From NCBI GenBank assembly GCA_003247575.1, contig QJZC01000020.1, positions 170,493-234,492 of the forward strand: a stretch of 64,000 nucleotides of DNA, in the 5' to 3' direction. A model generated the notes under the pieces. The model saw only the letters and a program-made list of their open reading frames with translations, had not been told where the DNA came from and did not search any database. This DNA comes from Pseudomonadota bacterium (GTDB lineage: Bacteria; Myxococcota_A; UBA9160; SZUA-336). Shown here piece by piece: positions 35,054 to 43,815 of the stretch (position 1 is the stretch's first letter; every line of letters starts with the position of its first letter). The translations under genes were made by a program, and so were the position numbers.

Positions 35054-36460
35054 CTACGGAACGACTTCGAAGACTTCGTCTGCGATGTTCGCCCGGCCGC
35101 CGGTGACGGTGGAGACGTCGCCCTGTGCCTGGTTTGCCGATCCGCCTGCGATCGTTGCCGTCGTGCCGGTGGCCTGGCCCGACGCGCCGCCCAGGATGGC
35201 CGAACGATCTCCGGCGGCGCCGTTGAGCAGTCCTCCCGCGACAGCCGCCGCAATTCCGGAGGCATTGTTGCTCATGCCACCCGACACGGTCGTCTGGGGT
35301 CCGGATGCGATGTTCGAGTTGCCGCCGAGGATTGCAGAGGCGGGACCGGTAGTGGAGTTCGCGCTTCCGCCTACCACTGCAGAGGTGGCCGCCTGCGTCG
35401 AGTTGAGCGAACCCGCGACGACGGCCGATACGGGGGCCGCGGTGTCATTGCCGGCGCCCGCGAGAATGGCCGATGCATTCCCGGTCGCGGAGTTGTCTGC
35501 GCCGGTGAGTATGGCGCTCGCGCCACCCACGGTAGTGTTGCGTGTGCCGGCGATCACCGCCGAGGCTCCGCCCGTCGCTACGTTGTCCGTACCCGTCAGG
35601 ACGACGCCGCCGTTCCCGTTCACCAGGTTGCGCTGTCCCGCGACTGCGACTGCAGCGCCTGCGCTCACGATGTTGTCGGAGCCCGAGACCGCAGCGGAGA
35701 CACCTCCATCCACGATATTGCGTTGGCCCGATAGGATCGCCGAGCCTGCTCCAGTGACGCGATTCTCTGCGCCGCTCACGACCACCGAACCCGGTCCGGC
35801 GGCAACGCTGTCGCGCCCCCCGATCGCCGCACCCAGTCGGGCACTCACGGTGTTCCCGCTACCCGCCAGGAGCGCGCCCGGAGCGCTTGCGGTTGCGCCC
35901 TGTCCGCCTATGATCGCTCCGGTGCTCTGCGCGCGATGGCCGCTACCGACGACGACATTGTGTGAGCCCGAGAGGGCCGACTGTTGACATACATTGGGGG
36001 CACAGTCGGCGTCGCTCATGCACACCACGGTGTTGTTGGCCGTGCACAGGCCCGAGTCGAGGTTGCAGATGTTGGCGGCGCAGTCCCCATCGACCTGGCA
36101 GGAGCGCGTCTCTGCGGTGCATGCGCCCTCGTTGTATCCGATCAGCAGGTTCCCCGTGCCGTTCGTCTCTCCATCGGTGTTGGCAGTGCCGTTGACGAGC
36201 TGCAGATTCATTCCCGTGATGCGCAAGGTGCGACCGTCGTCCTCGACGGACAGCGCGCGCACGAGTCGCTCGAGGGCGTGGACCTGCCGTCGCAGCTCCT
36301 GCACCTCTTCGCGGATCTCGTCCTTCGGGCGGTTGGTTTTCTCGGGGGAGATCCCAGTGCCTTGTCCAGTGACGTGTCCGTTGCCTTGTCCCCACGCATG
36401 GCTCGAGAACAGCAGGGTCGCGCACAGACCGGTCCGAATGCAGAGCGAAGCTAGACGCAT
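35054..36460 (-). CDS. Secreted YadA-head-like repeat protein without a membrane anchor
   Basis: About 468 residues from ATG 36460, with GAGAGGA upstream. A signal peptide ends near SSHAWGQG. A short coiled coil follows (VQELRRQVHALERLVRALSV), then a Cys-rich segment (CTAETRSCQVDGDCAANICN, eight Cys or more). From about residue 165 to the end there are some 20 repeats of 14-15 residues of the type SA-I/V-x-GG-x-x-N. This is the left-handed beta-roll pattern of trimeric autotransporter (YadA) heads. No YadA anchor or stalk follows; the protein ends DEVFEVVP. It would be exported but not anchored in the usual way. Confidence 0.72.
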   Translation of the reverse strand: MRLASLCIRTGLCATLLFSSHAWGQGNGHVTGQGTGISPEKTNRPKDEIREEVQELRRQVHALERLVRALSVEDDGRTLRITGMNLQLVNGTANTDGETNGTGNLLIGYNEGACTAETRSCQVDGDCAANICNLDSGLCTANNTVVCMSDADCAPNVCQQSALSGSHNVVVGSGHRAQSTGAIIGGQGATASAPGALLAGSGNTVSARLGAAIGGRDSVAAGPGSVVVSGAENRVTGAGSAILSGQRNIVDGGVSAAVSGSDNIVSAGAAVAVAGQRNLVNGNGGVVLTGTDNVATGGASAVIAGTRNTTVGGASAILTGADNSATGNASAILAGAGNDTAAPVSAVVAGSLNSTQAATSAVVGGSANSTTGPASAILGGNSNIASGPQTTVSGGMSNNASGIAAAVAGGLLNGAAGDRSAILGGASGQATGTTATIAGGSANQAQGDVSTVTGGRANIADEVFEVVP

Positions 36461-36534
36461 GGAATTCCTCTCAGCGCGGACGGCGAGCTGGGAGCGGACT
36501 CCTTCCGGTCTCATCCACTCTGCCGTTCGAGGCT

Positions 36535-36600
36535 GCGATTATGATTGTTAAATTTAAATCTAATTAAATATGAACAGTTTCTGGCAATCATATTACGTCT
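36535..36600 (-). promoter_or_regulatory. AT-rich promoter region of the YadA-head-like gene
   Basis: About 65 bp are nearly all A/T (for example TTAAATTTAAATCTAATTAA) in a high-GC genome, located 75-140 bp upstream of the start. On the minus strand CATAAT-like hexamers are present. This fits an UP-element or H-NS-type silencing target; no exact -35/-10 pair is assigned. Confidence 0.4.
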
Positions 36601-36616
36601 CGGCCGTACCGGGGGT

Positions 36617-36890
36617 TCACGCGCCCGTCGGGTACCGCTTCTCCCAGTTGCGGCCATCTGCAGGCTTGATGGTCATCCTCTTCACGGTGCCGGAGTCGAT
36701 GCAGCGCGCATTCACATTGAATCCGTCGGGGTCTGACCTTGGTACGTAGAAGAGCTCGACTCCACAGTGCCTGCGGAAGACATGTCTCGCGGTGCCTGTG
36801 TTGCAGGTGTAGGTGTCGAGCCACTCTTCGCGTTCTCCAGCAGCTCGAATCTCTCTCCGGGAAAGAAGAGCCCCAGATATCCCGATTTGC
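36617..36890 (-). pseudogene. Decayed GFA (glutathione-dependent formaldehyde-activating-like) gene
   Basis: The minus strand encodes the C-terminal part of a GFA/Mss4-like protein: LDTYTCNTGTARHVF, HCGVELFYVPRSDPDGF, ARCIDSGTVKRM and DGRNWE. The preceding segment (SGYLGLFFPGERFELLENAK) is in another frame, with the shift between about 36815 and 36840. In intact members the second zinc motif is C-x-x-C-G; here it reads RRHCG, so one ligand is lost, and the N-terminal CxC half is missing. Two independent lesions make it non-functional. Confidence 0.65.
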
Positions 36891-37149
36891 TGCTGATTCC
36901 TGGGATTCTCTCTGAGGATACTTTGCGTCTCAGCTGCGCCGTAATGCCTCATTTACGGGATCATTCTGGCGCGTTGGGAAACGGCTGCAAGCCGGTCGAT
37001 GTGCCCTCGAAAGCGCTTGGATTCACGGAGGCTGTGAGCGCGTGATGGCTCTCGGGCTCGCGTTGGAGCGGCGACCTCGTGCCGTAGTATCGCTGGGCGC
37101 GAAGCATGCATACACCTGCGCGAATCGACTGGAAGTCATAGGGGGGGGA

Positions 37150-37602
37150 ATGAGACGCGGCTGTGTGCGTATCTGTGCTGTGATGAGTTTGGTTTCACTA
37201 GCCGCACTGACCCTCGGCTGCGGCGGGGAAGCTTCGGAGTCCTCGTCCCGCGCTGGACAGAACGGAGCCGAGGCAGCCCCCGCCCCGTCAGCTGCGCAGG
37301 CCCAGAGCCCGGAGCAGCGACTCGCACGCGGACGCGAGCTCTATACGTCGCGCTGCGCGACCTGTCATGGAGAGGGCGGAGCGGGCGACGGTCCGGGCGG
37401 GGCAGCCTTCAATCCGCCACCGAGAAACCTCGCCGACGCGAGTTGGCAGGCGTCGGTGGATGACGAGCGGATTCGTCAGGCGATCTCGTACGGTGGAGCA
37501 GCGGTGGGAGTCAGTCCGATGATGCCGTCTCAGCCCGACCTGGCGAACCGCCCAGACGATCTCTCAGCGCTGGTAGCCTTCGTCCGATCGATCAGTAAGT
37601 AG
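37150..37602 (+). CDS. c-type cytochrome lipoprotein of the nos operon
   Basis: 150 residues from ATG 37150, after a G-rich ribosome-binding stretch; an in-frame Met at 37042 adds no recognisable signal. The signal peptide ends AALTLGCGG (lipobox-like). An Ala/Pro/Gln/Ser linker follows, then a single-haem domain with CATCHGEGGAGDGPGG and the distal Met in a MMPSQP context. It lies 37 bp upstream of nosZ, so it probably donates electrons to nitrous oxide reductase, as do the nosC-type cytochromes of clade II clusters. No copper site is seen. Confidence 0.85.
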   Translation: MRRGCVRICAVMSLVSLAALTLGCGGEASESSSRAGQNGAEAAPAPSAAQAQSPEQRLARGRELYTSRCATCHGEGGAGDGPGGAAFNPPPRNLADASWQASVDDERIRQAISYGGAAVGVSPMMPSQPDLANRPDDLSALVAFVRSISK

Positions 37603-37639
37603 AAGACGGCGGCACGACCTCGAGCCTCAAAGGAGAAGC

Positions 37640-39622
37640 ATGATGCGGCTACGAGAAGCTCTGTCACGAAGAGCTGAATGGGCGTCCACTCTTTCCATCA
37701 TGGCCGCCGTTGGGGCGCTGGCGTGTCAGCCCGGCGGTGCACCCGGCGCTCCCTCGGTGGGAGGAGGTCTTGCACAGCTGATGCAGGAGCGCGAGCTGAC
37801 GGAGAGTGACGTGATGGCCGCGCTCAAGACGTACACGCCCACGGGGAAGCTCGACGAGTACTACCTGTTTGCATCGGGAGGCCACTCCGGTCAGGTACTC
37901 GTGATCGGCCTGCCCAGCATGCGCCTGCTCAAGGTGATCGGCGTATTCACTCCGGAACCCTGGCAGGGCTACGGCTATGGCGGCGACAGTGGGGCGCTGT
38001 TCGATGCGGGTGAGAAGCATGGCCGGAAGATGCGTTGGGGAGATACCCATCACCCGGCGTTGTCCGAGACTGGCGGGGATTACGACGGCGAGTATCTCTT
38101 CATCAACGACAAGAACAGCGCACGCATCGCCGTCATCGATCTCCGCGACTTCGAGACGACTCAGATCGTGACCTCGAGTCTGATCGAGAACGACCACGGC
38201 GGTACCTTCGTCACCCCCAATACCGAGTACGTGATCGAGGGACCGCAGTATCCCGCTCCGCTCGGAGGCGGCTACGCAGACATTGCAGACTACGCAGAGA
38301 AGTACCGTGGCGCGGTCATCCTCTGGCGCTTCAATCGGGAGACGGGCAAGATCGAGCCGGACAAATCTTTCGCGATCGAGCTACCTCCCTACATGCAGGA
38401 TCTGTCGGACGCCGGCAAACTCGCCAGTGATGGATGGATCTTTCTGAACAGCTTCAATACGGAGCGCGCCACTGGAGGTACGGCCGAGGGAAAGCCACCG
38501 CTCGAGTCGGGTGCTTCCCAGAACGACATGGACTACATGCACATCATCAACTGGCGGCGCGCGGAGGAAATGGTTGCCGAGGGCAAGACCAAGCAGATCG
38601 GTGGCTTGCCCGTGATTCCGCTCGATGCCGCCGCGGGCGACTGTCTCTGGTTCGTCGGGGAGCCCAAGAGTCCGCATGGCCTCGATGTCACGCCAGATGG
38701 AAAGGAACTCGTCGTTGCAGGCAAGCTGGATACGCATGCCACCGTGTACAGCTTCGAGAAGATCAAGGGGTTGATCGATGCGAAGAAGTTTGTCGGCAAT
38801 GACGACTACGGCGTGCCCATCTTGCCCTTCGAGGAGTCGATTCGCGGCCAAGCCGAGCTGGGACTCGGTCCCCTGCATACCCAATACGACGGCGCGGGAA
38901 ATGCGTATACCTCGCTGTTCATCGAATCGAAGGTGGTCAAGTGGTCCGTGAAGGATCTCAAAGTGCTCGAGAAGATCCCGGTCCACTACAACGTGGGGCA
39001 CATCGTCGCGGCGGAGGGCGATACGGTATCGCCCGACGGGCGCTTCTTGGTCTCGCTCAACAAGTGGGCGATCGACCGGTTCATGAAGGTCGGTCCATTG
39101 TTGCCTCAGAACTTTCAGCTGATCGACATCGGGGACGGTAGTGAGACGATGCAGCTTCTCTACGACATGCCGATCGGGATCGGAGAGCCGCACTATGCGC
39201 AGATCGTCAAGGCCGACAAGCTGAATCCAAAAGAGGTCTTCGAGCCGATCGGCTACAACCCGCGCACGCGAGCGAAGGACCCGAATGCCGCGACCTCTGG
39301 AGAGGAGCGCATCGAGCGTCGCCCCGATGGTGTCCACGTGTGGATGACCGCGGTGCGAAGCCGCTTCACACCCGACCTGATTCGGGTAAAGGAAGGGGAT
39401 ACCGTTCACCTCCACGTGACCAATGTGGAGCAGGCCAAGGATGCAACCCATGGCTTCGGCATCGGATCTCACAATGTCAATCTGAGCCTCGAGCCAGGAG
39501 AGCACGAGAACGTGACCTTCGTGGCAGACGATCCGGGCGTGTACCCTTTCTACTGCACCGAGTTCTGCTCCGCGTTGCATCTCGAGATGGCGGGATACCT
39601 GCTCGTGGAGCCCAATGAGTAG
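37640..39622 (+). CDS. nosZ: Nitrous-oxide reductase (clade II / Sec-type)
   Basis: About 660 residues, AAGGAG upstream. The signal peptide lacks a twin-Arg motif with the usual context and ends GALACQPGG, possibly a lipobox, as in clade II enzymes. The beta-propeller holds CuZ-ligand-type His motifs (WGDTHHPALSETGGDYDG, ENDHGG, PKSPHGLDV, GLGPLHTQYDG, EPHYAQI). The C-terminal cupredoxin has the complete CuA site CTEFCSALHLEM. The enzyme reduces N2O to N2 in the periplasm. The last codons overlap nosD. Length and motifs are complete, so function is likely. Confidence 0.95.
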   Translation: MMRLREALSRRAEWASTLSIMAAVGALACQPGGAPGAPSVGGGLAQLMQERELTESDVMAALKTYTPTGKLDEYYLFASGGHSGQVLVIGLPSMRLLKVIGVFTPEPWQGYGYGGDSGALFDAGEKHGRKMRWGDTHHPALSETGGDYDGEYLFINDKNSARIAVIDLRDFETTQIVTSSLIENDHGGTFVTPNTEYVIEGPQYPAPLGGGYADIADYAEKYRGAVILWRFNRETGKIEPDKSFAIELPPYMQDLSDAGKLASDGWIFLNSFNTERATGGTAEGKPPLESGASQNDMDYMHIINWRRAEEMVAEGKTKQIGGLPVIPLDAAAGDCLWFVGEPKSPHGLDVTPDGKELVVAGKLDTHATVYSFEKIKGLIDAKKFVGNDDYGVPILPFEESIRGQAELGLGPLHTQYDGAGNAYTSLFIESKVVKWSVKDLKVLEKIPVHYNVGHIVAAEGDTVSPDGRFLVSLNKWAIDRFMKVGPLLPQNFQLIDIGDGSETMQLLYDMPIGIGEPHYAQIVKADKLNPKEVFEPIGYNPRTRAKDPNAATSGEERIERRPDGVHVWMTAVRSRFTPDLIRVKEGDTVHLHVTNVEQAKDATHGFGIGSHNVNLSLEPGEHENVTFVADDPGVYPFYCTEFCSALHLEMAGYLLVEPNE

Positions 39623-40883
39623 CAGAGCGCTCGCGCTCGCGATTGCCACGGCCGCTGGGCTGTTGTGGCGGATTGCGAGCGCCGGGACGGCCTGCGAGGC
39701 CGTCGCATTGGGCGAGTCGCTGCAGGATCAGTTGGATGCGGCGCAGCAGGGCGCCGTTCTCTGCTTGGCGCCGGGTGAGTGGGCGGGGCCCGTTCGGATT
39801 CCCGCTTCGGTCACCCTGCGCGGTCCGCGCGAGGCAGTGATTCGATCGGGAGGGAGTGGCACCACCGTGCTGCTCGATGGCGCGGGCTCCGCACTCGAGG
39901 GGGTCACCATCGATGGTAGCGGTGGCCGCTTCGATCATCTGGACGCAGCCGTACGGGTGCGCGGCGATCGGGTTCGCGTAGAGGGCGTGCGAATCGTAGA
40001 AGCGCTCTTTGGTGTGCTCGTCGAGCAGGCCCGCGGGGTGTCGCTGCTGCGCAACGAGATCGAGGGTTTTCCAGACAAGCCGCTTGGGCTGCGTGGAGAC
40101 GGGATTCGTCTCTGGGAAGTACGCGATGCGCGCGTCGCCGAGAATCGGATTCGGCACAGCCGCGATCTGGTGGTGTGGTACTCGCCGGGCAATCGGATCG
40201 AGCGCAATGTCGTAGAAGATGGCCGCTACGGGACTCACTTCATGTACTCGCATGGCAGCGTGGTACGGGGGAACGTCTATCGCCGCAACGTCGTGGGCGT
40301 CTTCTCCATGTACAGCCGCGATCTAGAGTTCTCGGACAATCTTCTGGCCGGTGCGCGTGGAGCGGCTGGAGTGGGATTGGGCTGCAAGGAGTCGGGAAAC
40401 CTGGTATTTGCGCGAAATCGGGTGATCGGGAATTCCACCGGACTCTACTTGGATACGTGCCCTCTCTACCTCGACGAATCCAACCGATTCGAATCCAATC
40501 GTTTCCAGTTCTCTGACGCGGCGGTCGTGCTTCATGGGAGCGAGAAGCGCAACGAGTTCCTTAGTAACGATTTCATGTCCAATCGGACACCGCTGCGTAT
40601 CGAAGGTCGCAGTTCCGGTGATGGCGTCACCTGGAGCGAGAATCACTTCGATGATTTTGCCGGTTACGACCTCGACTCCGACGGATTCGGCGACCTGCCC
40701 TATGAGCTGCGCAGCTTCGAGGCGGATCTCGTGCGCAGTCAGCCCTCGCTCGCATTCTTTCGGGGAAGCGCGGCGTTGTGGCTGACGGAAGCCGTCGCGC
40801 GCATGTTTCCCATCTTCCGGGCGAAGCGGCTGCTCGTCGACCCGACTCCCCGGATGCGGCCGGAGCCGCTCGATGAGGATTGA
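39615..40883 (+). CDS. nosD: Nitrous oxide reductase maturation protein NosD
   Basis: 422 residues, start inside the nosZ 3' end (8-bp overlap). A signal-like N-terminus precedes a right-handed beta-helix with repeats such as GVTIDGSGGRFDHLDAAVRV and YSPGNRIERNVVEDGRYGTH, then FMYSHGSVVRGNVYRRNVVG. The C-terminal segment with SENHFDDFAGYDLDSDGFGD is diagnostic of NosD. It is the periplasmic partner of the NosFY transporter and needed for CuZ assembly. Length is usual for the family. Confidence 0.93.
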   Translation: MSSRALALAIATAAGLLWRIASAGTACEAVALGESLQDQLDAAQQGAVLCLAPGEWAGPVRIPASVTLRGPREAVIRSGGSGTTVLLDGAGSALEGVTIDGSGGRFDHLDAAVRVRGDRVRVEGVRIVEALFGVLVEQARGVSLLRNEIEGFPDKPLGLRGDGIRLWEVRDARVAENRIRHSRDLVVWYSPGNRIERNVVEDGRYGTHFMYSHGSVVRGNVYRRNVVGVFSMYSRDLEFSDNLLAGARGAAGVGLGCKESGNLVFARNRVIGNSTGLYLDTCPLYLDESNRFESNRFQFSDAAVVLHGSEKRNEFLSNDFMSNRTPLRIEGRSSGDGVTWSENHFDDFAGYDLDSDGFGDLPYELRSFEADLVRSQPSLAFFRGSAALWLTEAVARMFPIFRAKRLLVDPTPRMRPEPLDED

Positions 40884-41862
40884 GGCCGACCAGCTCTCGA
40901 AGTGTTATCGCCGACTCGAGGCGCTATGCGACATCACATTCAAGGTGGACTCGGGATGCCGCGTCGCCTTGGTCGGTGCCAACGGCTCGGGCAAGTCTAC
41001 GCTGAACCGCGTTCTCGCCGGGCTCTTGTCGTTTCGTGGCAGCTTGCGCCTGGGTGGCTTCGAGCAGCCCACTGAGTGGGCGCAGGTTTCCCGCGGGCGG
41101 GTGTACGTGCCGCAGACTGCGCCCCAGAGCAACGTACCCGTGCGCGAGGTGGTCCAGGCTTTCGCACGTGTGCGGGGTCTGACCGTGGAGCAGCTCTGTT
41201 GCATGGCCCGAAACTTCGATCTTGAGTTGTCTGCGATCGAAGCGGCGCCCTTGCGGACCCTTTCCGGTGGCATGCGCCAGAAGCTGCTGCTTAGCTTGGC
41301 GTTGGCGGTGCCCGCGAAGCTCTACATCTTGGACGAGCCGACCGCCAGCCTGGACGTATACGCGCGCGAGCGCTTCTTCGAGCTGTTCTCGGAGCTCTCA
41401 CGCGACGCCACCCTGGTGCTCTGCTCGCATCGGCTCGAGGAAGTTCGCCCTCTGGTCGATTCTGTGCTTCATCTGAGCGAGGGACGGCTGGTTTATCAGG
41501 GAGGCGTGCGAGGTTTCTTGGATGCTCGTGCGAGGAGCGTGATCGAGGTGAACGTCGCGCCAGGCAGCGAGTCGGTCTTGCGAGCTCGGGGCTTCCGCGC
41601 CGGTGCAGGAGACTGGTGGATGCGCAGCGTCACCCGCGGCGAGAAGCCGTCCCTGCTCGAAGAGCTGTTGCGCGAGCTCGGGGCGCGTGTCCGCGACCTC
41701 AACGTGCGAGAGCTCGAGGGGTTGGATTGCGAGAACGAGCCCCCTGACGACAACAGGTCTTCTGAGAACGAGTTTCCTGAGTGGAGGGAGCGGCCTCACG
41801 AGAGCGAGTGGCAACGCGAGCCCGCTCCCGGACCTGAGGGGGAGCCACGTGGAGACGCCTAG
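40873..41862 (+). CDS. nosF: ABC transporter ATP-binding protein NosF
   Basis: 329 residues, overlapping nosD by 11 bp. All ABC motifs are present: Walker A GANGSGKSTLNRVLAG, Q-loop (VPQTAPQ), signature LSGGMRQKLLLSLALA, Walker B LYILDEPTASLD and the H-loop CSHRLEEV. The C-terminal 60 residues are unusually acidic and Arg-rich. With NosY it energises transport of a sulfur species needed for CuZ formation. It overlaps nosL by 14 bp. Confidence 0.93.
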   Translation: MRIEADQLSKCYRRLEALCDITFKVDSGCRVALVGANGSGKSTLNRVLAGLLSFRGSLRLGGFEQPTEWAQVSRGRVYVPQTAPQSNVPVREVVQAFARVRGLTVEQLCCMARNFDLELSAIEAAPLRTLSGGMRQKLLLSLALAVPAKLYILDEPTASLDVYARERFFELFSELSRDATLVLCSHRLEEVRPLVDSVLHLSEGRLVYQGGVRGFLDARARSVIEVNVAPGSESVLRARGFRAGAGDWWMRSVTRGEKPSLLEELLRELGARVRDLNVRELEGLDCENEPPDDNRSSENEFPEWRERPHESEWQREPAPGPEGEPRGDA

Positions 41863-42325
41863 GGCAATTGCTGGTTCCCGTCTTGCCGCCATGCTCGTCT
41901 CTCTCGCGCTCTGCGCCAGCGCAGGGCTCGCCTGCGTGGCCGAGGACGTCCCAGCGACTCTGGTGCTGGACCGAGAGGTGTGTGCGCAGTGTCGCATGCT
42001 GATCAGCGAACCCGGGTTCGCTGCGCAGTATCGCAGCGCGCAGGGAGAGACCTTCTTCTTCGACGACCCAGGTTGCCTGCTTCTGCACCGCGCGGATCGC
42101 CCAGATCACGAGCCGGTACGCGCGTGGTTCGAGGCTGCCGATGCGAGGGGTGTGCTCGAGTGGGTCGCAGCGGAGTCAGTGGGGTTCGGGGAGAGTGAGC
42201 GCCCGACTCCGATGGGGTATGGACTGCGTGCAGAGCTCTGGCAGCCGAGCTCGCAGCTGCTCACGCTTGCCAGCGCGCTCGAGCACGTGCAGCAGCTCGA
42301 AGCACAGCGTAGGGGAGGGCGTTGA
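41849..42325 (+). CDS. nosL: Copper chaperone lipoprotein NosL
   Basis: About 158 residues from GTG 41849, preceded by GAGGGGGAG and overlapping the nosF end; ATG 41891 is a shorter alternative. The signal peptide ends SAGLACVAED (lipobox). The NosL copper site appears as EVCAQCRMLISEPGFAAQYR, then GETFFFDDPGCLLLH. NosL binds Cu(I) and delivers it to NosZ. The typical Met-ending CGM motif is here CRM. Confidence 0.88.
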   Translation: METPRAIAGSRLAAMLVSLALCASAGLACVAEDVPATLVLDREVCAQCRMLISEPGFAAQYRSAQGETFFFDDPGCLLLHRADRPDHEPVRAWFEAADARGVLEWVAAESVGFGESERPTPMGYGLRAELWQPSSQLLTLASALEHVQQLEAQRRGGR

Positions 42326-42326
42326 G

Positions 42327-43160
42327 TTGTCGGCTGCTTGGATCACCTGCATGCGCCTCGATCTGGGTGAGGTGCTGCGCTCGCGCTGGATGTTGCTCTG
42401 CCTGATGGTGTACTCGGTACTCGGGGCCCTATTCGTCTTGGTGGGGATGCGCGAATCGAACGTATTGGGCTTTACAGGGCTCGGGCGCGTGCTCTTCTCG
42501 TTGTGCCACGCGTTGGTCCTTGTGCTGCCGTTGTTGGCGCTGACTGGAGTGGGCCCGGCGATCGTGCGTGGCCGTGAAGAGGGTGTGCTCGAGCTGTGGC
42601 TCAGCCAGCCGGTTCCCCGTACGGCGTGGCTGGCGGGTGTCTCCTTGGTGCGTTTCGGCGCACTGCTCGGTCCTCTGGTCTTGGTGTTCGTACTCCTCGC
42701 GCTGTGGACCCGCTTTGGCTTGGGCGACGCGATTCCGTGGGGCTTTCTGGGGCGCGCGCTCGCGCTGTGTGCATGCTTGCTCTGGTCGTTCGTCGGGCTC
42801 GGGATCGCGCTCTCGGTCTATGCGACGAGCCTCGCGCGCGCGACCACCCTCGCACTGCTGCTCTGGGCTCTCAGCGTGGCCCTGATCGATTTCGCGCTCA
42901 TCGGGGCCTTGCTGCGTTGGCGACTCCCGGTGGAATGGGTCCTCGGATTGGCGTTGCTCAACCCCGTTCAGGATGCTCGCATGGCACTGCTCGCTGGAGC
43001 GGAGCCCGAGCTCGCGATCCTAGGCCCAGTCGGCTTCTTCGCGACCACGCGGTTCTCGCCGTCCGCTCTGTTCGCCTTGGGCGCGCTATGGCCTGGGTTG
43101 GTCGGCACGGCAGCCTGGCTGGTCGCGTGGAGAAGGTTTCGACGCGGCGATGTCGTCTAG
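42327..43160 (+). CDS. nosY: ABC transporter permease NosY
   Basis: About 277 residues if TTG 42327 is used (GGGGAGGG at suitable spacing, one nucleotide after the nosL stop); ATG 42351 is the alternative. Six hydrophobic helices are evident, with a DUF3526/ABC-2 type layout: LGEVLRSRWMLLCLMVYSVL, the REEGVLELWLSQPVPRTAWL coupling region, and a long loop with NPVQDARMALL. It pairs with NosF. Confidence 0.88.
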   Translation: MSAAWITCMRLDLGEVLRSRWMLLCLMVYSVLGALFVLVGMRESNVLGFTGLGRVLFSLCHALVLVLPLLALTGVGPAIVRGREEGVLELWLSQPVPRTAWLAGVSLVRFGALLGPLVLVFVLLALWTRFGLGDAIPWGFLGRALALCACLLWSFVGLGIALSVYATSLARATTLALLLWALSVALIDFALIGALLRWRLPVEWVLGLALLNPVQDARMALLAGAEPELAILGPVGFFATTRFSPSALFALGALWPGLVGTAAWLVAWRRFRRGDVV

Positions 43161-43177
43161 CCGCAAGGAGTGAGCCC

Positions 43178-43810
43178 ATGATCGACTTCTCGCGCCGTTT
43201 GAACGGCATCCTGGCCCGCCCGCTTCCAGGACTGAGCCGCATCCTGCTGCTCGCCTCGTTGGTGCCGCTGCTGCTCGCCTTCCAGTGGCCTCTCTGGCAC
43301 ATCCGGATGCAAGCGCCACAGTATCCGCAGGGACTCAACCTCTACATCTTCCCACACACGGTCGAGGGCGACATCCAAGAGGTGAACACGCTGAATCACT
43401 ACATCGGCATGGCATCGATCGATCGAGCAGCGCTATCCGAGCTCGACTGGATTCCCTTCGCCCTCGGTGCACTGTTCTTGTTGGCGTTGCGCCTGACCGC
43501 GATCGGCGACATCCGCGGCCTGGTCGATCTGACCGTGGTGACACTCTACTTCTGTGTATTCTCTGCGGGACGCTTCGTCTACAAGCTCTACGTCTATGGT
43601 CACGATCTCGATCCCAGGGCTCCCGTGGATGTGGATCCCTTCATGCCGCCAGTTCTCGGCACCGAACAGATCGCAAACTTTACTGTGACGAGCCTCCCCG
43701 GCCCGACCAGCTTCTTGATCGGGCTCTTCGTGGCCGTACTGCTCGGTCTCACCTTGTGGCACGGGGTCAGGCCCCTGTTGCGCGAGCCCAAGCCACATCC
43801 GGTGGGATGA
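43178..43810 (+). CDS. Polytopic membrane protein at the end of the nos operon
   Basis: 210 residues from ATG 43178, AGGAG upstream, 17 bp after nosY. Four hydrophobic helices: ILLLASLVPLLLAFQWPLW, LGALFLLALRLTAIG, VDLTVVTLYFCVFSAG and FLIGLFVAVLLGLTLWHG. Two conserved-looking patches, NLYIFPHTVEGDIQEVNTLN followed by HYIGM, and a motif DPFMPPVLG, lie in the loops. It is cotranscribed with nosF-nosY, so a role in N2O reduction, electron transfer or copper delivery is likely. I do not recognise a named nos gene. Confidence 0.78.
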   Translation: MIDFSRRLNGILARPLPGLSRILLLASLVPLLLAFQWPLWHIRMQAPQYPQGLNLYIFPHTVEGDIQEVNTLNHYIGMASIDRAALSELDWIPFALGALFLLALRLTAIGDIRGLVDLTVVTLYFCVFSAGRFVYKLYVYGHDLDPRAPVDVDPFMPPVLGTEQIANFTVTSLPGPTSFLIGLFVAVLLGLTLWHGVRPLLREPKPHPVG

Positions 43811-43815
43811 GCGCT

